From: Aurantimonas endophytica
GTDB taxonomy: Bacteria > Pseudomonadota > Alphaproteobacteria > Rhizobiales > Rhizobiaceae
NCBI RefSeq assembly: GCF_014196845.1
Contig: NZ_JACIEM010000004.1
Span: forward strand, 496,001-560,000
Reading direction: 5' to 3'
DNA: 64,000 bases
The notes under the pieces are model-generated. The model searched no databases. It saw only the letters and a list, made by a program, of their open reading frames with translations, and was not told the DNA's origin. Position 1 is the stretch's first letter. Every line of letters begins with the position of its first letter. The translations under genes and the position numbers were made by a program. This document shows, piece by piece, positions 29,970-38,799 of the stretch.

Positions 29970-30551
29970 TTACCGGACCTTCTCGAAAGCCGCGACGCGG
30001 AAACGCGCCGTCTGCTGCACAACCCGCAGCGGGGCGACAGCGGCAAACCAGCGCTCCGTCGCCGCCACAGCCTGGACCGGCCGAATGGCTGCGTCGTCGA
30101 AGTCCAGCACGTGTTGCAGGAAGACGATCCGCCCGCCCGGCGCCAGGGCCGCGTGCAGCTTCGGCAGCAGCAGGGCGAGATCGTTGGGTCTCAGATAATA
30201 CAGGATCTCCGAGGCGACGATCAGGTCGAACGGTCCGCACGGCATGTCGCGCGGCAAGAGCGCGTGACGAAACGTGATCCGGGCATTGCCGGCATTGCGG
30301 CGGCGGGCGGCTTGCAGTGCCGTGGTCGCGGCGTCGACCGCCAGCAGGCGGCGGCAGATACGCGCCAGGAGCCGCGTCGTCTCCCCATTGGCGCAGGCGA
30401 GCTCCAGCCCGCGGCCATAGTGGCGGTCGCCGCAGGCCTTGAGGAGCACGTCCCGCTTCCACGCCTCGAACGGGGAGGTCGCGTAGTTCCAGGGGTCGGG
30501 ATCGGCGGCGAACTTCGCCTCGAAGCCGTTTGCGTCGATCACCCGTCGCAT
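29970..30551 (-). CDS. Class I SAM-dependent methyltransferase, NodS-like
   Basis: A 193-residue methyltransferase. Motif I is GLELACANGETTRLLA (around residues 48-63), the motif II acidic residue is in LLAVDAATTAL, and FDLIVASEILYYL plus LAPGGRIVFLQHV are motifs post-II and III. The NodS-like family is the nearest match: small N-methyltransferases acting on deacetylated sugars in Nod-factor synthesis. Its start overlaps the upstream PIG-L deacetylase gene by 13 bases, so it is the last gene of the four-gene cluster. Methylation of the amino group exposed by the deacetylase would fit, but this is inference. Confidence 0.82.
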   Translation of the reverse strand: MRRVIDANGFEAKFAADPDPWNYATSPFEAWKRDVLLKACGDRHYGRGLELACANGETTRLLARICRRLLAVDAATTALQAARRRNAGNARITFRHALLPRDMPCGPFDLIVASEILYYLRPNDLALLLPKLHAALAPGGRIVFLQHVLDFDDAAIRPVQAVAATERWFAAVAPLRVVQQTARFRVAAFEKVR

Positions 30552-31252
30552 GGGCGCAGATACTTCTCGACGGGGCCGGTCAGCCGCTCGATCGTCTCCG
30601 CCGTCAGCCGGAAGCCCTCCGGGTCGTCGGTGATCAGGTCGCTGGTCTGGGAGACATGCGCGGCGACGGCCAGGCGCTTCGCGTCGGCGGCTGCGCCGAT
30701 ATCGAAGGCGATCTCATCCATTTCGCCGGGCCGTGGCGCGTCATCCGCCTCGCCCAGCTCGTCGAGCCAGATCGCGTATTCCAGCGTCGGCGGCCGCGGA
30801 TGCCGCTGCGCCAGGACTTCTGTCACCAGCCGCCAGCTGTCGCGATGATCGCAATGCGGGTCGCGACGCCAGGGCAGCAGGACGAGGTCCGGATCGAAGC
30901 GGTCCACCAGATTGGCAGTGGCGGCTGCCGCGGCGCGCCAGGCGGGTGAGCCGTGCGGCGGCATCGCGGCATCCTGCAGCCGCAGGAACGTTGTCGCTGC
31001 CGGATCGAGGCCGAGGGCAACGAGTGCGGCGTGCGCCTCGGTCTCGCGTTGCGCGGCAAGCCGCTCGCGCGGCCATTGCATCGACTTGCGATGCGAGGCA
31101 CCGCCATCGGTGACGAAAAGCGTGTGCACCTGCCGGCCAAGCCGCGCAAGGCTCGCCGCCAGCCCGCCGCAGCCGAGCGTCTCGTCGTCCGGGTGGGGCG
31201 CGACGATCAGGACGCGTTCCGCCGTCACCGTTTCCGGTCGAAGGAGCATCAT
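30539..31252 (-). CDS. PIG-L-family deacetylase
   Basis: A 237-residue zinc-dependent deacetylase of the LmbE/PIG-L family. APHPDDETLGCGG (residues 18-30) provides the His, Asp-Asp-Glu zinc and catalytic residues. DPHCDHRDS supplies the second zinc His and the conserved HxxH. Members remove acetyl from N-acetylglucosaminyl conjugates (MshB in mycothiol synthesis, BshB in bacillithiol, PIG-L in GPI anchors). Two tandem ATGs start the gene, overlapping the acyl-CoA-dehydrogenase-like stop by four bases. PIG-L domains fused to this kind of methyltransferase are known in databases, supporting a joint function with the next gene. Confidence 0.9.
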   Translation of the reverse strand: MMLLRPETVTAERVLIVAPHPDDETLGCGGLAASLARLGRQVHTLFVTDGGASHRKSMQWPRERLAAQRETEAHAALVALGLDPAATTFLRLQDAAMPPHGSPAWRAAAAATANLVDRFDPDLVLLPWRRDPHCDHRDSWRLVTEVLAQRHPRPPTLEYAIWLDELGEADDAPRPGEMDEIAFDIGAAADAKRLAVAAHVSQTSDLITDDPEGFRLTAETIERLTGPVEKYLRPCDG

Positions 31253-32355
31253 GCCGGCCGGCCCTTGTCCGGCCCGGCGAGGCCCGGCTGCCATTCGCCT
31301 TTGGCCACTGCGACACCCGCGGCGCGGAGCGCCCCGTCCGGATTGGGCTGGCGCAGATAGGTGCGCAGGTCCCGCACCAGCCGTTCGAGCCGGTGCGGCG
31401 CGATGAAGCCGCCGGCGCCGACGGCGCGCTCGGCTTCTTCCAGCACGGTCATCGCCGCGGCCTCGACCGCCGAGCGGGTGGTGTTGGCCGTCGCGGTGAG
31501 CCGCGCTGCCGCCGGGCCTTCGCCACCGGCGAGCACCGCTTCGTCCCAGGCTTCCGCCGCCCGGTCGAGCCAGGCGTAGCCGGTCTCGACGGCGATGCCC
31601 ATTCGAGCGATGCGATGGGCTTGATAAGGGTCCTCGGCGCGTCCGGTGCGCACGAGATGCTCGAGCGCGACATCGAACACGGCGTGCATCCCGCCGACAT
31701 GGACCGCCGCGAACCGGATCGCCCCGCCGCCGAACCAGGGCTCGGCGACATAGACGCCGGGCGCCCCGAGAAACCAGTCCGGCGCCGGCTCGATCCCGGT
31801 AAAGTCGACGAGATGGCTGCCGGAGGCGCGCATGCCGAGCGGCTTCCACCAGCTGCGATCGACGGGCAGGCCTTCCAGCGGCACCATCAGCATCAGGCGG
31901 CCGGCCTCGTCCGGCACGGTGACGATGGCGCGCGACAGGCCGTCGACACCGGAGGCGAAGTTCTTGCCGCCAGAAAGGACGCCGGCTTCCCACCGAAGTG
32001 GCGCGTCCGGCATGTCAGTGTTCCAGACGCCGAACAGCCGGCCCGAGCGGGCCTCGGCCAGCCATTCGCTTCGTTGGGACGCGGTGCCGTGCTGGTCGAC
32101 GAGGATCATCGCGTTGACGTGGCCCTCGAAGATCCGCCCGGTGCTGAGGTCGCCGCGTCCGACCGCCGCCAGAACGCGTAGCAGCGAGCCGGTTTCGCCG
32201 GGGCCGATCGGCGGGTCGCCGACGACGCCGTAGGCGGCGAGCTCGGCAAAGCCGGCGGCCGGAAACGCTTCCTCCGTGTCCGCTTCCGCGACACCGGCGG
32301 CAATGGCCCGGCTCAGCGCCTCGAGGCGCTCATGCATCGGTGCTTCATGCCGCAT
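31249..32355 (-). CDS. Acyl-CoA-dehydrogenase-like flavoprotein, non-canonical C-terminus
   Basis: A protein of 368 residues (ATG at 32355) with the acyl-CoA dehydrogenase fold. An N-terminal helical domain leads into the middle FAD/substrate region FGVWNTDMPDAPLRWEAGVL, then SGGKNFASGVDGLSRAIVTV and WWKPLGMRASGSHLVDFTGI. The C-terminus reads LERLVRDLRTYLRQPNPDGA, without the 'Y-E-G-T' type loop that carries the catalytic Glu of true acyl-CoA dehydrogenases. The Arg-Asp-x-Arg pattern resembles flavin-dependent oxygenases of the same fold. It is coupled to glycosyltransferase (overlap) and PIG-L genes. A TTG at 32364 and an ATG at 32337 are alternative starts. Confidence 0.78.
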   Translation of the reverse strand: MRHEAPMHERLEALSRAIAAGVAEADTEEAFPAAGFAELAAYGVVGDPPIGPGETGSLLRVLAAVGRGDLSTGRIFEGHVNAMILVDQHGTASQRSEWLAEARSGRLFGVWNTDMPDAPLRWEAGVLSGGKNFASGVDGLSRAIVTVPDEAGRLMLMVPLEGLPVDRSWWKPLGMRASGSHLVDFTGIEPAPDWFLGAPGVYVAEPWFGGGAIRFAAVHVGGMHAVFDVALEHLVRTGRAEDPYQAHRIARMGIAVETGYAWLDRAAEAWDEAVLAGGEGPAAARLTATANTTRSAVEAAAMTVLEEAERAVGAGGFIAPHRLERLVRDLRTYLRQPNPDGALRAAGVAVAKGEWQPGLAGPDKGRPA

Positions 32356-33487
32356 GGGCGGCAACCGTCGTTTCGTCGATCAGCCGCGCCACCGCCGCAA
32401 TGGCCTCTTCGACCGGCACGGTGGAAGGCGCATCCGGCTCGTCCGGCGCATGACGTTCGATCAAGGCTTCCGGCGCGAGCAACCAGCCGCCATCGTCATG
32501 CAGATCGGCTGGCCGCAGCGCGAGCTGGTCGGCCAGTGCGGCAATCTCCAGCTTCCCCTTTGCCTCGGCAAGGCCGCGTAGCAGCCTTCGCCGCAGGGCG
32601 CGCTGGCGCACGTGCTTCGGCGCCTCGACGAGATGCGGTCTGCAGGCGGCTTCCGCAGCGATCCAGGATTTCAGGCAGTCCGCCATGCCGCCGCGGGCCC
32701 GCCCGAAGGTCCGGGCCGAGACGGTGACGACGACGTCCGGATCATGACGCAGCCGAAAGCCGGCAGCCCGAACGCGCGAGACGAATGCGAGGTCCTCGCG
32801 TTGCGGCAGAGCCGGAAGACCGCCCACCGCGTCGTAGACATCCGCGCGAACCGCAAGGCTGGCACCGGTATGGTCGTGATGCCGCGGCCAGGGATCATGG
32901 GGCAGGGGGTCGAGTGTCGCCGTCAGCCTGTCGCAAAGCCCGGCATAGGCCGCATGGCGCTGTGCGCGCCGCCGGAAGCCGTCGCCCAGCAGCGCTTCCT
33001 CCGCCTTGTCGCCGACGATCAGCCCGCCTACCAGATCGGCACCGGCGGCGATCGAGCGGAGATTGGCGTCGATCCAGTCCGGATGCGGCGCGCCGTCGGC
33101 ATCGGTCGTGAGGAGCACCGTCCGGTCCGGATCGGCCGCCCAGGACCGCGCGGTTTCCAGCGCCAGCCGCCGCGCCGTGCCGGCATTGGCCTGCAGCGAT
33201 GGAAACTCGACGACGAGGACATGCAGGCAAATCTGGGGATGCAGCCGTCCCGCGGCCGCCAGGACATCGGCGGACATATCGCTGCAATTGTTGAGGACGA
33301 TGACGACGTCCAGCGATCGGCGTCGATCCGCCAGCCACGACTGCGCTGCCAGCGCCGCGACGAGGCGCGGCAGGCGCTCGGCTTCGTTCCTGGCCGGTAT
33401 CGCGACGATGGGATGCAGAGCGTTGAAGACGACTTGCTGGCTGGAGTGCCGGAGGAGCCGGTGACGTCCTTGCTGCATCTCGCGCAT
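32345..33487 (-). CDS. Family 2 glycosyltransferase
   Basis: A 380-residue GT-A-fold glycosyltransferase. [20 protein letters not shown] is the nucleotide-binding start and [16 protein letters not shown] the second strand. [19 protein letters not shown] holds the metal-binding DxD, and [21 protein letters not shown] supplies the ED acceptor motif. No membrane helix is seen, so it is probably soluble and makes a small glycoside rather than a polymer. It is the first gene of the cluster and overlaps the flavoprotein gene by 11 bases. Its promoter should lie in 33488-33750, shared with phosphoketolase. Confidence 0.88.
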   Translation of the reverse strand: MREMQQGRHRLLRHSSQQVVFNALHPIVAIPARNEAERLPRLVAALAAQSWLADRRRSLDVVIVLNNCSDMSADVLAAAGRLHPQICLHVLVVEFPSLQANAGTARRLALETARSWAADPDRTVLLTTDADGAPHPDWIDANLRSIAAGADLVGGLIVGDKAEEALLGDGFRRRAQRHAAYAGLCDRLTATLDPLPHDPWPRHHDHTGASLAVRADVYDAVGGLPALPQREDLAFVSRVRAAGFRLRHDPDVVVTVSARTFGRARGGMADCLKSWIAAEAACRPHLVEAPKHVRQRALRRRLLRGLAEAKGKLEIAALADQLALRPADLHDDGGWLLAPEALIERHAPDEPDAPSTVPVEEAIAAVARLIDETTVAAHAA

Positions 33488-33643
33488 CTGCGACCCCTCA
33501 CATTCACCAGCCTGTCACGCCGATGGCGCACTTCTGTGTAGCGCTCGACAGGACAGGAAGCGACGGCGCCATCCCTGGTTCCGCAACGCCGCGGCTCATT
33601 TCGTCGCAGCGACGGAGACGGGGTCGGTTGATGCGTCGGGCGC

Positions 33644-33657
33644 CTGATCCAGATCAA
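33644..33657 (+). promoter_or_regulatory. FNR/FnrL-like box upstream of phosphoketolase
   Basis: CTGATCCAGATCAA matches TTGAT-N4-ATCAA at nine of ten positions. It lies 94 bp upstream of the phosphoketolase ATG in the 263-bp divergent spacer. Low-oxygen activation of acetyl-phosphate production would make sense; the glycosyltransferase operon on the other side could also respond. Confidence 0.6.
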
Positions 33658-33750
33658 CGACGACGCGTGCATCGCGAAATAGTCGTCGGAACGACAGGCG
33701 GCAGCGCAATCTCGCCGCGCCTCGAAGCCAGAGACGGAGACTTCCCGCCC

Positions 33751-36129
33751 ATGACCGATCATGACTTCGAGCTCATCGACCGCTACTGGCGCGCCGCGAA
33801 CTATCTCTCGGTCGGGCAGATCTACCTTCTCGACAACCCGCTGCTGCGCGAGCCCCTCGCAACCGCGCACGTCAAGAAGCGGCTGCTCGGTCACTGGGGA
33901 ACCACACCCGGCCTGAACTTCGTCTACGCCCATCTGAACCGGATCATCCGCGATCGCGATTTGTCGGTGCTCTACATCTGCGGGCCCGGCCATGGCGGCC
34001 CCGGCATGGTGGCGAACACCTGGCTCGAGGGCACCTACAGCGAGATCTATCCGGACGTGCCGCAGAACGCCGCCGGCATGCACAAGCTCTTCCGCCAGTT
34101 CTCATTTCCCGGTGGCATTCCGAGCCATGCGGCGCCCGAGACGCCCGGCTCGATCCACGAGGGCGGCGAACTCGGCTACGCGCTGGCGCATGCCTATGGC
34201 GCCGTGTTCGACTCGCCCGACCTGATCGCCGCCTGCGTCATCGGCGACGGCGAGGCGGAGACCGGCGCGCTCGCGGCCTCCTGGCATTCCAACAAGTTCG
34301 TCAATCCGCGCGTCGACGGCGCGGTTCTGCCGATCCTCCACCTCAACGGCTACAAGATCGCCAACCCGACGATCCTCGCCCGCATGCCCCCCGAGGAACT
34401 GCGCTCGCTGCTCGTCGGCTACGGCCACGAGCCGATCTTCGTCGAGGGCAACGATCCGAGGACGATGCATCGGCTGATGGCGGCGGCCTTCGACGAGGCC
34501 TTCGACAAGATCGCGGCGATCCAGGCGGCGGCGCGGGAAGGCGGCGACAACGAGCGGCCGCGCTGGCCGATGATCGTCCTGCGTTCGCCCAAGGGCTGGA
34601 CCGGGCCGGACGTCGTCGACGGCAAGATGGTCGAGAATTTCTGGCGCTCCCACCAGGTCCCGGTCTCGGGGGTCCACAGCGATCCGGCCCATCGCCAGAT
34701 CCTGGAGGACTGGCTGCGCTCGTACCGGCCGGAGGAACTCTTCGCCGAGGACGGCAGCCTGCTGCCCGACCTGGCGGCGCTGGTGCCTGACGGTGACCGG
34801 CGCATGGGGGCCAATCCGGCAGCCAATGGCGGCCGGCTGCGGATCGAACTCGACCTGCCGTCCGTCGACGCCCATGCCGTCGCCGTGCCGACGCCGGGCG
34901 GGTCGCGCGGCGAGGCGACGCGGGTGCTCGGCGCCTATCTGCGCGACGTGATGGTGCGCAACAAGGATGCGCGTAACTTCCGTCTGGTCAGCCCGGACGA
35001 AGCGTCGTCGAACCGCCTCGACGCGGTGTTCGAGGTGACCGAGCGCGCCTGGATGGAGCGGATCGAGCCCTACGACGTGCATCTCGCCGACGAGGGCCGC
35101 GTGATGGAGATCCTCAGCGAGCATCTCTGCCAGGGCTGGCTGGAAGGCTACCTGCTGACCGGCCGGCACGGCATGTTCGCCTGCTACGAAGCCTTCATCC
35201 ACATCGTTGACTCGATGTTCAACCAGCACGCCAAATGGCTGAAGGTGACCCGCGATATCGAATGGCGCGCGCCGATCGCCTCGCTGAACTATCTCCTCTC
35301 GTCGCATGTCTGGCAGCAGGACCATAACGGCTTCAGCCATCAGGATCCGGGCTTCGTCGATCTCGTTGCCAACAAGAAGGCGGACGTCGTCCGGCTGTAT
35401 TTCCCGCCCGACGCCAACACGCTGCTCTGCGTCGCCGACCACTGCCTCGGCACCTACGACCGGGTGAACGTCATCGTCGCCGGCAAGGCGCCGGCGCCGC
35501 AATGGCTGACCATGGAGGAAGCCAAGCGCCACTGCGAGGCGGGCATCGCCAGCTGGCCCTTCGCCTGCAATGTCGCCGACGGCGAGACGCCCGACGTGGT
35601 CATCGCGGCCGCCGGCGACGTGCCGACGATCGAGGCGCTGGCGGCGGTGGACCTGCTGCGCCGGAAGATGCCGAAGCTGCGCATCCGTTTCGTCAACGTC
35701 GTCGACCTGATGGCGCTGCAGCCGAAGGATCGCCACCCTCACGGCATCGACGACGCCGATTTCGACGTGCTGTTCACCACGGACCGGCCGGTGATCTTCG
35801 CCTATCACGGCTATCCGTATCTCATCCATCGGCTGACCTATCGGCGCGCCAACCACAACAATATCCACGTCCACGGCTACCAGGAGGAGGGCACCACCAC
35901 GACGCCCTTCGACATGACGGTGCTCAACGAACTCGACCGATTCCACCTCGCCATCGCGGCAGTGCGTCGTCTGCCGGACCATGGCGGCGAGGAGGGCCGG
36001 GCGGCGATCCGGTATTGCGAGAAGCGGCTGGCCGCGCACCGGCTCTACGTCGAGGCGGAGGGCGTCGACATGCCGGAAATCCAGGACTGGGGCTGGCCCT
36101 ACGCGACGGCGGCCGATGCCGGCGACTGA
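33751..36129 (+). CDS. xfp: Phosphoketolase (xylulose-5-phosphate/fructose-6-phosphate)
   Basis: A 792-residue thiamine diphosphate enzyme that splits xylulose 5-phosphate (and possibly fructose 6-phosphate) with phosphate into acetyl phosphate plus an aldose phosphate. [19 protein letters not shown] and [20 protein letters not shown] are family signatures. GDGEAETG (165-172) starts the ThDP motif. [15 protein letters not shown] is the pyrimidine/substrate-side motif. Length (about 790) is standard. I chose the ATG at 33751, which gives [20 protein letters not shown]. Acetate kinase follows after 30 bp, completing conversion to acetate and ATP. Confidence 0.96.
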   Translation: MTDHDFELIDRYWRAANYLSVGQIYLLDNPLLREPLATAHVKKRLLGHWGTTPGLNFVYAHLNRIIRDRDLSVLYICGPGHGGPGMVANTWLEGTYSEIYPDVPQNAAGMHKLFRQFSFPGGIPSHAAPETPGSIHEGGELGYALAHAYGAVFDSPDLIAACVIGDGEAETGALAASWHSNKFVNPRVDGAVLPILHLNGYKIANPTILARMPPEELRSLLVGYGHEPIFVEGNDPRTMHRLMAAAFDEAFDKIAAIQAAAREGGDNERPRWPMIVLRSPKGWTGPDVVDGKMVENFWRSHQVPVSGVHSDPAHRQILEDWLRSYRPEELFAEDGSLLPDLAALVPDGDRRMGANPAANGGRLRIELDLPSVDAHAVAVPTPGGSRGEATRVLGAYLRDVMVRNKDARNFRLVSPDEASSNRLDAVFEVTERAWMERIEPYDVHLADEGRVMEILSEHLCQGWLEGYLLTGRHGMFACYEAFIHIVDSMFNQHAKWLKVTRDIEWRAPIASLNYLLSSHVWQQDHNGFSHQDPGFVDLVANKKADVVRLYFPPDANTLLCVADHCLGTYDRVNVIVAGKAPAPQWLTMEEAKRHCEAGIASWPFACNVADGETPDVVIAAAGDVPTIEALAAVDLLRRKMPKLRIRFVNVVDLMALQPKDRHPHGIDDADFDVLFTTDRPVIFAYHGYPYLIHRLTYRRANHNNIHVHGYQEEGTTTTPFDMTVLNELDRFHLAIAAVRRLPDHGGEEGRAAIRYCEKRLAAHRLYVEAEGVDMPEIQDWGWPYATAADAGD

Positions 36130-36159
36130 CGGCTCAATCCCCGACCGGACGGCCGGCTG

Positions 36160-37356
36160 ATGGCGGATCTGGTCCTCAGCCTCAATGCCGGCTCGTCCAG
36201 CGTCAAGTTCGGGCTGCATCGGGTCTCCGAGGCGGCGACGATGCCGGAAGCGGTCGCACGCGGCGCGGTGAAGGCCGAGGCGGGGGCGTGGCATCTGTCG
36301 GCCATGGGCTCCGACGGAACGGCCGGCCTCGACGAGACGGTCGCCGGCGAGCCGGACGATCTCGCGCCGGCGCTGGCGCGCTTGCTCGCCTGGGCGGAGG
36401 AGGCGCGCGGGTCGGGCAGCTTGCTCGCCGTCGGCCACCGCGTCGTCCATGGCGGGCCCGACTTCGCCGACCCGGTGCGGCTGACCCCGGAGCGCATCGC
36501 GGCGATCGGCAGGCTGACGCCGCTCGCGCCGTTGCACCAGCCGCGCTGCCTCGCCCCGATCCGCGCTTTGACGGCCATCCGCCCCGATCTGCTTCAGACG
36601 GCATCCTTCGACACCGCCTTCCACCGGTCCCTCTCGGGCCCCGCCGCGCGCTACGGCCTGCCGCGGGCGCTGGAAGCGGAAGGGATCCGCCGATACGGGT
36701 TTCACGGCCTCTCCTATGATTTCATCGCAGGCCGGCTGGAAGTGCTGGAGCCGGGCAGCCCGGGCCTGAGGACCGTCATCGCCCATCTAGGCAACGGCGC
36801 CAGCCTGTGTGCCCTGAAGGATGGGCGGAGCGTCGACACGACGATGGGGTTCTCGGTGCTCGACGGGCTGCTGATGGGCACGCGCCCCGGTACGCTCGAC
36901 CCGGGCGTGCTCGTCTACCTGATGCGCGAGCACGGCTACGGGGCCGACCAGCTGGAGGAGATGCTCTATCACCGCTCCGGCCTTCTCGGGGTATCCGGCC
37001 GGTCGAGCGACATGCGCGATCTTCTTGGCGACGACAGCGCCGAAGCGGGAGAGGCCGTGGACCTCTTCGTCACCCGCGGGGCGCAGCAGATCGCAATGAT
37101 GGCGACGAGCCTCGCGGGTCTCGACCGGCTGGTCTTCACCGGCGGGATCGGCGAGCACCAGCCGGAGATCCGCGCGGCGATCGGCCGGCGGCTCGCCTTT
37201 CTGGGTGTCGTCTTTGACCCGGCTGGCAACGACGTGGGTGACGGCCGGATCAGCGCCGACAGCAGCCGCGTAACCGTTCTCGTCGTGCCGACGGACGAGG
37301 AGGCGGTCATCGCGCGCGACGCCGCTGCCATCTGCCGCGCCGAGGGATATGAATGA
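36160..37356 (+). CDS. ackA: Acetate kinase
   Basis: A 398-residue ASKHA-fold kinase converting acetyl phosphate and ADP to acetate and ATP. The N-terminus MADLVLSLNAGSSSVKFGLH is the first signature. RYGFHGLSYDF is the second, with HLGNGASLCALKDGRSVDTT and FTGGIGEHQPEIRAAI as the ATP-binding motifs. Catalytic Arg and His contexts (GHRVVHGG; FDTAFHRSL) are present. It directly follows phosphoketolase, a common pairing in which the bypass yields ATP by substrate-level phosphorylation. Confidence 0.96.
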   Translation: MADLVLSLNAGSSSVKFGLHRVSEAATMPEAVARGAVKAEAGAWHLSAMGSDGTAGLDETVAGEPDDLAPALARLLAWAEEARGSGSLLAVGHRVVHGGPDFADPVRLTPERIAAIGRLTPLAPLHQPRCLAPIRALTAIRPDLLQTASFDTAFHRSLSGPAARYGLPRALEAEGIRRYGFHGLSYDFIAGRLEVLEPGSPGLRTVIAHLGNGASLCALKDGRSVDTTMGFSVLDGLLMGTRPGTLDPGVLVYLMREHGYGADQLEEMLYHRSGLLGVSGRSSDMRDLLGDDSAEAGEAVDLFVTRGAQQIAMMATSLAGLDRLVFTGGIGEHQPEIRAAIGRRLAFLGVVFDPAGNDVGDGRISADSSRVTVLVVPTDEEAVIARDAAAICRAEGYE

Positions 37357-37473
37357 CGGATCATTGACTTGCGCGAGGGAGCTTCGCTCCCGGTCGAGCG
37401 TTGGTTGAGAAGGAGCGTCGGATTTCCGGCGCATGGTTCGCCGCCTCGGCGGACGATACCCGAGGAGCCAACA

Positions 37474-37827
37474 ATGACCCTTCGCCGATTCTCCCTGCCG
37501 CTCGCGGCCGTTTGCCTGTCCTTTGCCGCGGGCCCTGCCTTGGCCCAGAGCCAGCCGTTGCCCGATGCCCCGCCGGAGATCCCCGCGCCGGAATCGACCG
37601 CGCCCGACATGCCGCTCGAGGACGATCCCTGCGCGCCCGGCGCCGCCCCGAGCGAGGGCGCCGCCGGGCAGGACGACCTGACGATGCAGTTGCAGGATTG
37701 CGAGAGCGTCCTGACCCCGCCGACGACGGGAGACACGGGCATCGAGGCGCCGGCGCCGGATGCCGATCCCGGCACCACGCCGGTGATCCCGCCGTCCGAC
37801 CTGCCGGCGCAGCAGTCGCCGCTGTAA
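37474..37827 (+). CDS. Small secreted Pro/Asp-rich protein
   Basis: A 117-residue protein with a clear signal peptide (MTLRRFSLPLAAVCLSFAAG, cleavage after ALA near residue 25). The mature part is rich in Pro, Asp, Glu and Ala (DAPPEIPAPESTAPDMPLED) and contains two Cys (DDPCAPGA and LQDCESV), which could form a disulphide. CGAGGAGCC precedes the ATG at 37474. I recognise no domain. It lies 117 bp after ackA and 96 bp before the isomerase, so operon membership is possible but uncertain. Confidence 0.65.
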   Translation: MTLRRFSLPLAAVCLSFAAGPALAQSQPLPDAPPEIPAPESTAPDMPLEDDPCAPGAAPSEGAAGQDDLTMQLQDCESVLTPPTTGDTGIEAPAPDADPGTTPVIPPSDLPAQQSPL

Positions 37828-37923
37828 GGCAGACGGCCTCGACAAGGCGGCCAGCCCCCGCCATGGTCCTGCCCGGCGGTGCCCGGGCGGGCGTCGCCGA
37901 AGTGCGGCGGTGGAGAGACGGGC

Positions 37924-38613
37924 ATGAAGCGTTCGCGGGTCAACGAAATCTTGCAGGAGGGCGACGCCTTCATCCGCTCCTTCGGCTACGTCATGCCACC
38001 CTTCGCCTATTTCGCGCCGGACGAGATGCAGCGGCGGCGGCACGAACTGGCCGGCATCGTCGAGGCGCGGCTCGGCTGGGACATCACCGATTACGGCCAG
38101 GGTCGCTTCGACGAGCTCGGCCTGTTCCTGTTCACCGTGCGCAACGGCAGGGCCGAGGATCTCACGCGCGGCAGTGGCATGCTCTACGCCGAAAAGATCA
38201 TGATCAGCCGCCAGGAGCAGCTATCGCCGATGCACCGCCACGTGGTGAAGGCGGAGGACATCATCAATCGTGGTGGCGGCAAGCTGGTCCTGGAGCTGTT
38301 CACGTCAGACGCGAGCGGCGATCCCGACCCGGAGGCGGAAGTTTCGGTGATGACCGACGGCATCTCGCGCACGCTGCCGGCCGGCGGGCTGCTGTCGCTC
38401 GATCCGGGGGAGAGCGTCACGCTGCTGCCGGGCGTCTGGCACGCCTTCTGGGGCGAGGGTGCGGACGTGCTGATCGGCGAGGTGTCGACCGTCAACGACG
38501 ATCTGACCGACAACGTCTTCCGCGAGCCGATCGGCCGCTTCGCCGCCATCGAGGAGGACGAGCCGCCGCTTCATCTGCTGGTCTCCGACTACGAGCGGCT
38601 GCTGACGCGCTGA
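37924..38613 (+). CDS. D-lyxose isomerase-like cupin
   Basis: A 229-residue cupin-fold sugar isomerase of the D-lyxose ketol-isomerase family. Family features are MHRHVVKAEDIINRGGGKLV (metal-ligand His pair and the invariant E-D-I-I-N-R-G-G-G) and LPGVWHAFWGEGADVLIGEV (further His and Glu ligands). Enzymes of this size convert D-lyxose to D-xylulose and D-mannose to D-fructose with Mn. The start at 37924 follows GGAGAGACGGGC. Product D-xylulose, once phosphorylated, is the substrate of the phosphoketolase just upstream, which may explain the location. Confidence 0.82.
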   Translation: MKRSRVNEILQEGDAFIRSFGYVMPPFAYFAPDEMQRRRHELAGIVEARLGWDITDYGQGRFDELGLFLFTVRNGRAEDLTRGSGMLYAEKIMISRQEQLSPMHRHVVKAEDIINRGGGKLVLELFTSDASGDPDPEAEVSVMTDGISRTLPAGGLLSLDPGESVTLLPGVWHAFWGEGADVLIGEVSTVNDDLTDNVFREPIGRFAAIEEDEPPLHLLVSDYERLLTR

Positions 38614-38799
38614 AGATGCCGGGTTTCCGAGAGACGCGACATGCTGACGATCAGGTGCCGCCTGGCGGATAAATGTCTTAGGAGGCGGGCAGCAGGGTGG
38701 GCTGCGCAGCCGGTAGGCACATAATCGGTTTTGTCTGCACATTCCTTGGGCTAGATGATCGGCAATTGGGCGATCGTCAGCTCAGAGGACCGACATCGA

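Noticed and set aside
34102-36786. 894-codon open frame opposite phosphoketolase and ackA
   Set aside because: Shadow of two well-supported genes; low-complexity Arg/Val/Asp-rich protein without a motif.
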